Assembly: GCA_951640165.1 (NCBI GenBank)
Contig: OX621266.1
Location: 1,798,001 to 1,862,000 of the forward strand
Source: Pseudoips prasinana
Lineage: Eukaryota; Arthropoda; Insecta; Lepidoptera; Nolidae
DNA length: 64,000 bases
Direction: 5' to 3'
Part shown: piece by piece, positions 61,175 to 64,000 of the stretch
Numbering within the stretch: the stretch's first letter is position 1
How the letters are laid out: every line of letters begins with the position of its first letter
Notes under the pieces: generated by a model
Told to the model about the DNA's origin: nothing
The model's database searches: none
Seen by the model: only the letters and a program-made list of their open reading frames with translations
Position numbers and translations under genes: made by a program

Positions 61175-61750
61175 TTACAATACCATATCAGAATGCCCCC
61201 AAGGTAATGTATTTATTTGATTTGATTGTATATGTATTTTATCATCAACTCTTTTTAATATTACTTTTTTAAGTTCTTGTGAATAGAGGACATGCCCCAT
61301 TGATTTGATCATATTCATCTTGCACTTTAACTCAATATTATTAAATAATACTTTTTTATAACTAGATGTATTTAATTTCCTTGTAATTGCCTTTGACACT
61401 CCTTTAGCTTTATTAATTTGCGTCTTTAGTGATTTAATACAGTAAAGTTTCGGTCTTAGTCCAATAAATTCTGTAATTATATCACCACCCAGTTCATCTT
61501 TAAACAAACCGGGTACTTTTTCGTTAATTTTAGGTATACCATAAGGATTATGAGAATCAAAATTACTAGTATCAAATTCTTGTATATTATCTCGCATGTC
61601 TTTGTAAATATCAGGTGTATGTATTAGGTATAATAAACTATCAGTATCGGTATAACATAGCTTGACATTTTCACCATATTTATTCTTTATGAAATTGTAA
61701 TGAAAATCGTACATATGTTGTTTTGAATATTCAAGCACAGTAAATCCAAT
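61175..61750 (-). pseudogene. Polinton DNA polymerase B (pPolB), C-terminal fragment
   Basis: About 190 codons. It begins after the insertion with GFTVLEYSKQHMYDFHYNF, then motif C YTDTDSLLYLI (catalytic Asp pair), GLFKDELGG and FIGLRPKLY, ending at 61175. It matches the end of protein-primed family B polymerases of Polintons. The gene is cut upstream by element K, so the polymerase is inactivated. The N-terminal exonuclease and polymerase palm should lie beyond K, outside the window. Confidence 0.92.
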
Positions 61751-61772
61751 AGATAGATAGATAGATAGATAA

Positions 61773-62047
61773 ACTCTTTATTGTACACCAAAGTATTACA
61801 AAATAAAAAACTGTTTAAACCTTAAAAGTATACAATGGGCGGTCTTATCACAAAATGTGATCTCTTCCAGACAACCAAAGTAAAGATCGGAGAATGGAGT
61901 TATTGAGAGGGGCAGTTGTCGGTGTACAGATACATTACAAATAGTACCTATGGGTACACATAATGAAAAAATAAAAAGAAAAAGAAAAATATAAACATAT
62001 TACAACTAATAAATACATATAATATATACAAATAATGTATTATGTTC
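61773..62047 (-). other. Element K 3' UTR
   Basis: AT-rich, non-coding. It includes the AATAAAG-type signal near the 3' end (minus strand GTACAATAAAGAG, about 61773-61786) and a GAAAAAGAAAAA-type run near 61970. Confidence 0.7.
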
Positions 62048-64000
62048 CTAATTGTGTTGTGAGTCTTGTAGTGACAGATAGTGATTCTTGACAAGTCTTT
62101 GGAATTCTTGCAGACTTTGTGCACGTCTCACTAATAAAGGCAGTGCATTCCACAATCGAACACTTTGTACGGAAAAAGATTTGTCAAGAAAATTAGTAGA
62201 ATGCGCTGGCATTTTTAACTTGAGATTTTCCGACGATCTCAGCAATCTTGAATGTGACTCATGCAGGAAAGAAAACCGATTTTTGAGATAAAAGGGAGCG
62301 GATGGACTAAAAATAATGTTGTAGAGAAGTGTAAGAGTATGAGCATTCCGGCGAAGGCGTATAGGGAGCCACTTGAGCTTAGTACGAAATTCGGAAACAT
62401 GATCATATTTATGGAGCCCAAATATGAATCTTATACAGACGTTCTGGAGACGCTCAAGTTTATCAAGCTGGGCCTCAGTGAGATCAAGATAGCTGACATC
62501 TGCATAATCTAGTATTGGGAGAAGAAGCGATTGTGCAAGGGCAGTTTTGGTGGTAATAGGTAAAAAATTTATTAATCTACGTAGAGATCCAAAGGAAGCA
62601 TACAATCTACGACTAACATTCTTCATTTGGATGTCCCAGGATAGGCAGCGGTCGAAAAAGAGACCAAGATTCTTAACGTTATCGGTTAAGGGAATTATAT
62701 TGCCATCGAAATTAAGCTGTGGTAGTTGTGACCAGGAAACCCTAGATATCATCCTAGAACTACCAACCACCATGACCTGTGTCTTGAGTGGGTTGACTTG
62801 TAGTCCGTGTGCACGGCTCCAGTTGCTTATTTTAGCCAGATCTGCATTTATTACGTCGACTGCTTCTGATAATTTGTCATTGGAAGCTTGGCAATAAATT
62901 TGAAGGTCATCCGCATAAAGGTGGTAGGAGGAGAGAAGTTGATTAGAGATTGAATTTATGAAAATTGCGAAAAGTAGAGGAGATAAAACGCCGCCCTGAG
63001 GCACGCCCGCTGTAGTATTGCACCAAGAAGAACGAGTGTCATCAATACAAATATACTGCCGGCGGCCAGACAGGTAACTGTCGAACCACTCAATTACTGT
63101 TGGAGATACGTTAAGAGAGCGTATGATTGCAAGCAATACGTCAAAATCCACGGCATTAAATGCGTTACTGAAATCCAGTAGTGCTAGCACTGTAAGATCT
63201 CCACGTTCCATGCCAGATCGAATGTCCTCCGTAATATGGACCAGGGCGGTGGTTGTACTATGTCCAGGACGGAAACCAGATTGGAAAGGATTGAGGAGAT
63301 TATTTCTGGTAAGGAAAGCACTGATCTGGTTATGAACAAGGCGTTCAAGCACTTTAGAGAGGAAAGGCAAAATTGAAATTGGGCGATAGTCACCAAAGGA
63401 AGCGGGGTTGGACTTCTTGGGGAGAGGAATAATTTTGGCATCTTTCCAAACAGATGGGAAAGCACCGCGTGTTATGGAGGAATTGAGGATGTGACATATG
63501 GCAGGTAGGATTTCATCAAGGATAGGCAGGACCATATTACGGGTGATGCCGTCATCTCCAACGGCATTAGACGTAATGGATACAATACTCTTCTTTACGT
63601 CACAATCAGTAAATGGACAAAAAGTAAAAGGAGAATAGTTGGGAGGAGGAATAGATGAAAGATATTTCAAAGTACTGGCTTTAGTTGCCCTGTCAAAATT
63701 GGGCGAGGAAGAGAAATGTTTATTTAAGGAGTCAATATCTCGTTTATTCAGAGTAGCGTCATTTTGAGATTTTCCAACTCCCAATGATCTTAGAAATTTC
63801 CAAACTTTGCTAGGATCTCCATTTTCGACGGAGTTGTGAATATGTCGGCGTTGTGCACTCCTACACACCTTATTGGAATGATTTCTTAAAGCAACATATT
63901 TTTCTCGATTGTATTCACTAGGTCGGCTTGTGAATCGAGATTTAGCTAACGCTTTTTTGACGAGAAGATCCTTTATCTCGTTGTTAAGCCACGGCGCAGG
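62048..64000 (-). CDS. Element K ORF2 reverse transcriptase, 5' end outside the window
   Basis: Open on the minus strand from the window edge (PAPWLNNEIKDLL...) to TAA/TAG at 62048, about 650 codons. Residues before the RT include the end of the EN-RT linker. RT motifs are VGDDGITRNM, YRPISILPFLSKVLERL, LLDFSNAFNAVDF and YADDLQIYC (about 62900). The C-terminal block (LPIRLRRNAHTLTLLYNI, SVRLWNALPLLVR) is typical of CR1-clade ORF2. No stop or frameshift in the visible part, so it could be intact. Confidence 0.88.
   Translation of the reverse strand, partial: PAPWLNNEIKDLLVKKALAKSRFTSRPSEYNREKYVALRNHSNKVCRSAQRRHIHNSVENGDPSKVWKFLRSLGVGKSQNDATLNKRDIDSLNKHFSSSPNFDRATKASTLKYLSSIPPPNYSPFTFCPFTDCDVKKSIVSITSNAVGDDGITRNMVLPILDEILPAICHILNSSITRGAFPSVWKDAKIIPLPKKSNPASFGDYRPISILPFLSKVLERLVHNQISAFLTRNNLLNPFQSGFRPGHSTTTALVHITEDIRSGMERGDLTVLALLDFSNAFNAVDFDVLLAIIRSLNVSPTVIEWFDSYLSGRRQYICIDDTRSSWCNTTAGVPQGGVLSPLLFAIFINSISNQLLSSYHLYADDLQIYCQASNDKLSEAVDVINADLAKISNWSRAHGLQVNPLKTQVMVVGSSRMISRVSWSQLPQLNFDGNIIPLTDNVKNLGLFFDRCLSWDIQMKNVSRRLYASFGSLRRLINFLPITTKTALAQSLLLPILDYADVSYLDLTEAQLDKLERLQNVCIRFIFGLHKYDHVSEFRTKLKWLPIRLRRNAHTLTLLYNIIFSPSAPFYLKNRFSFLHESHSRLLRSSENLKLKMPAHSTNFLDKSFSVQSVRLWNALPLLVRRAQSLQEFQRLVKNHYLSLQDSQHN

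Larger units (their letters stand above)
54043..61750 (-). mobile_element. Polinton/Maverick element, left terminus to DNA polymerase fragment
   Basis: Begins AGTAGGTAGTAATTGGGG (54043), matching the 5'-AG start of Polinton terminal inverted repeats, right after the J sequence GCCGTTGTG. It carries the Polinton gene set: protein-primed type DNA polymerase B, FtsK/HerA-type packaging ATPase, retrovirus-like integrase with chromodomain, adenain-like protease, penton-like jelly-roll protein and a probable major capsid protein. All visible genes are on the minus strand. Element K interrupts the polymerase at about 61750; the right end and second TIR lie outside the window. Confidence 0.92.
61750..64000 (-). 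mobile_element. Element K: CR1-like non-LTR retrotransposon, minus strand, 5' end outside the window
   Basis: The 3' end is a short tandem repeat (TATC)n (plus strand GATA, 61751-61772), with the tail ...TACAATAAAGAGTTTATC, in place of poly(A). Such tandem 3' ends are typical of CR1/L2-type LINEs. It carries ORF2 with RT on the minus strand and interrupts the Polinton polymerase gene. Confidence 0.85.

Overview
This is insect (or at least arthropod) nuclear DNA built almost entirely of transposable elements, in a telomeric or subtelomeric setting. I find no host gene, rRNA, tRNA or CRISPR array. The evidence is short runs of the insect telomeric repeat GGTTA/TTAGG at five places, all in the same orientation. 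They lie between R1-clade non-LTR retrotransposons of the SART/TRAS type, which are known to insert into TTAGG arrays. GC-rich retrotransposons alternate with AT-rich LTR elements and an AT-rich Polinton. The order of insect is not determined; Lepidoptera fits best, but other TTAGG insects are possible.

Layout. Positions 1-19668 hold three head-to-tail plus-strand SART-like elements: A (1-4578), B (4588-9449) and C (9463-19668). Each ends in poly(A) followed by GGTTAGG. C is split by a minus-strand Gypsy element, LTR-1 (11390-18405), with near-identical LTRs. A minus-strand TRAS-orientation element D (19687-25459), with an RNase H domain, meets C tail to tail across TTAGG repeats. A 5'-truncated SART-like element E (25495-26775 and 39972-41666) is split by a minus-strand Gypsy-like element F (26776-39971). 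F is in turn split by a plus-strand Gypsy element G (32314-39037). This is a three-level nest, and both insertions keep 4-bp target duplications (CTAC and CAGT).

To the right, a minus-strand TRAS-like element H (41676-45090) meets E tail to tail. H has an intact ORF1 but no ORF2. Its 5' UTR appears to extend into 868-bp tandem monomers (50938-52673). A Jockey-clade element I (45091-50935) and a partial relative J (52683-54042) are inserted at the same motif of these monomers. J is cut at 54043 by a Polinton/Maverick (54043-61750). All visible Polinton genes are on the minus strand: DNA polymerase B (broken), FtsK/HerA-type ATPase, a conserved Polinton protein, integrase with chromodomain, PLA2-domain protein, adenain-like protease, penton-like protein, a 48-residue basic peptide, a probable major capsid protein and two small unknowns. 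A CR1-like element K (61750-64000 and beyond) with a (TATC)n tail interrupts the polymerase gene.

How the parts work together. Most retrotransposon ORFs carry a stop, frameshift or deletion, but many are close to intact and several LTR pairs are nearly identical, so the stack is young. Signals likely to matter for expression are unusually clear. They include TAATG stop-start overlaps between ORF1 and ORF2 in elements A, B and I, canonical -1 frameshift heptamers at the gag ends of LTR-1 and F, ATGA overlaps in the Polinton, and a set of 3' UTR hairpins in the SART-like elements with a shared loop about 30 nt before poly(A).
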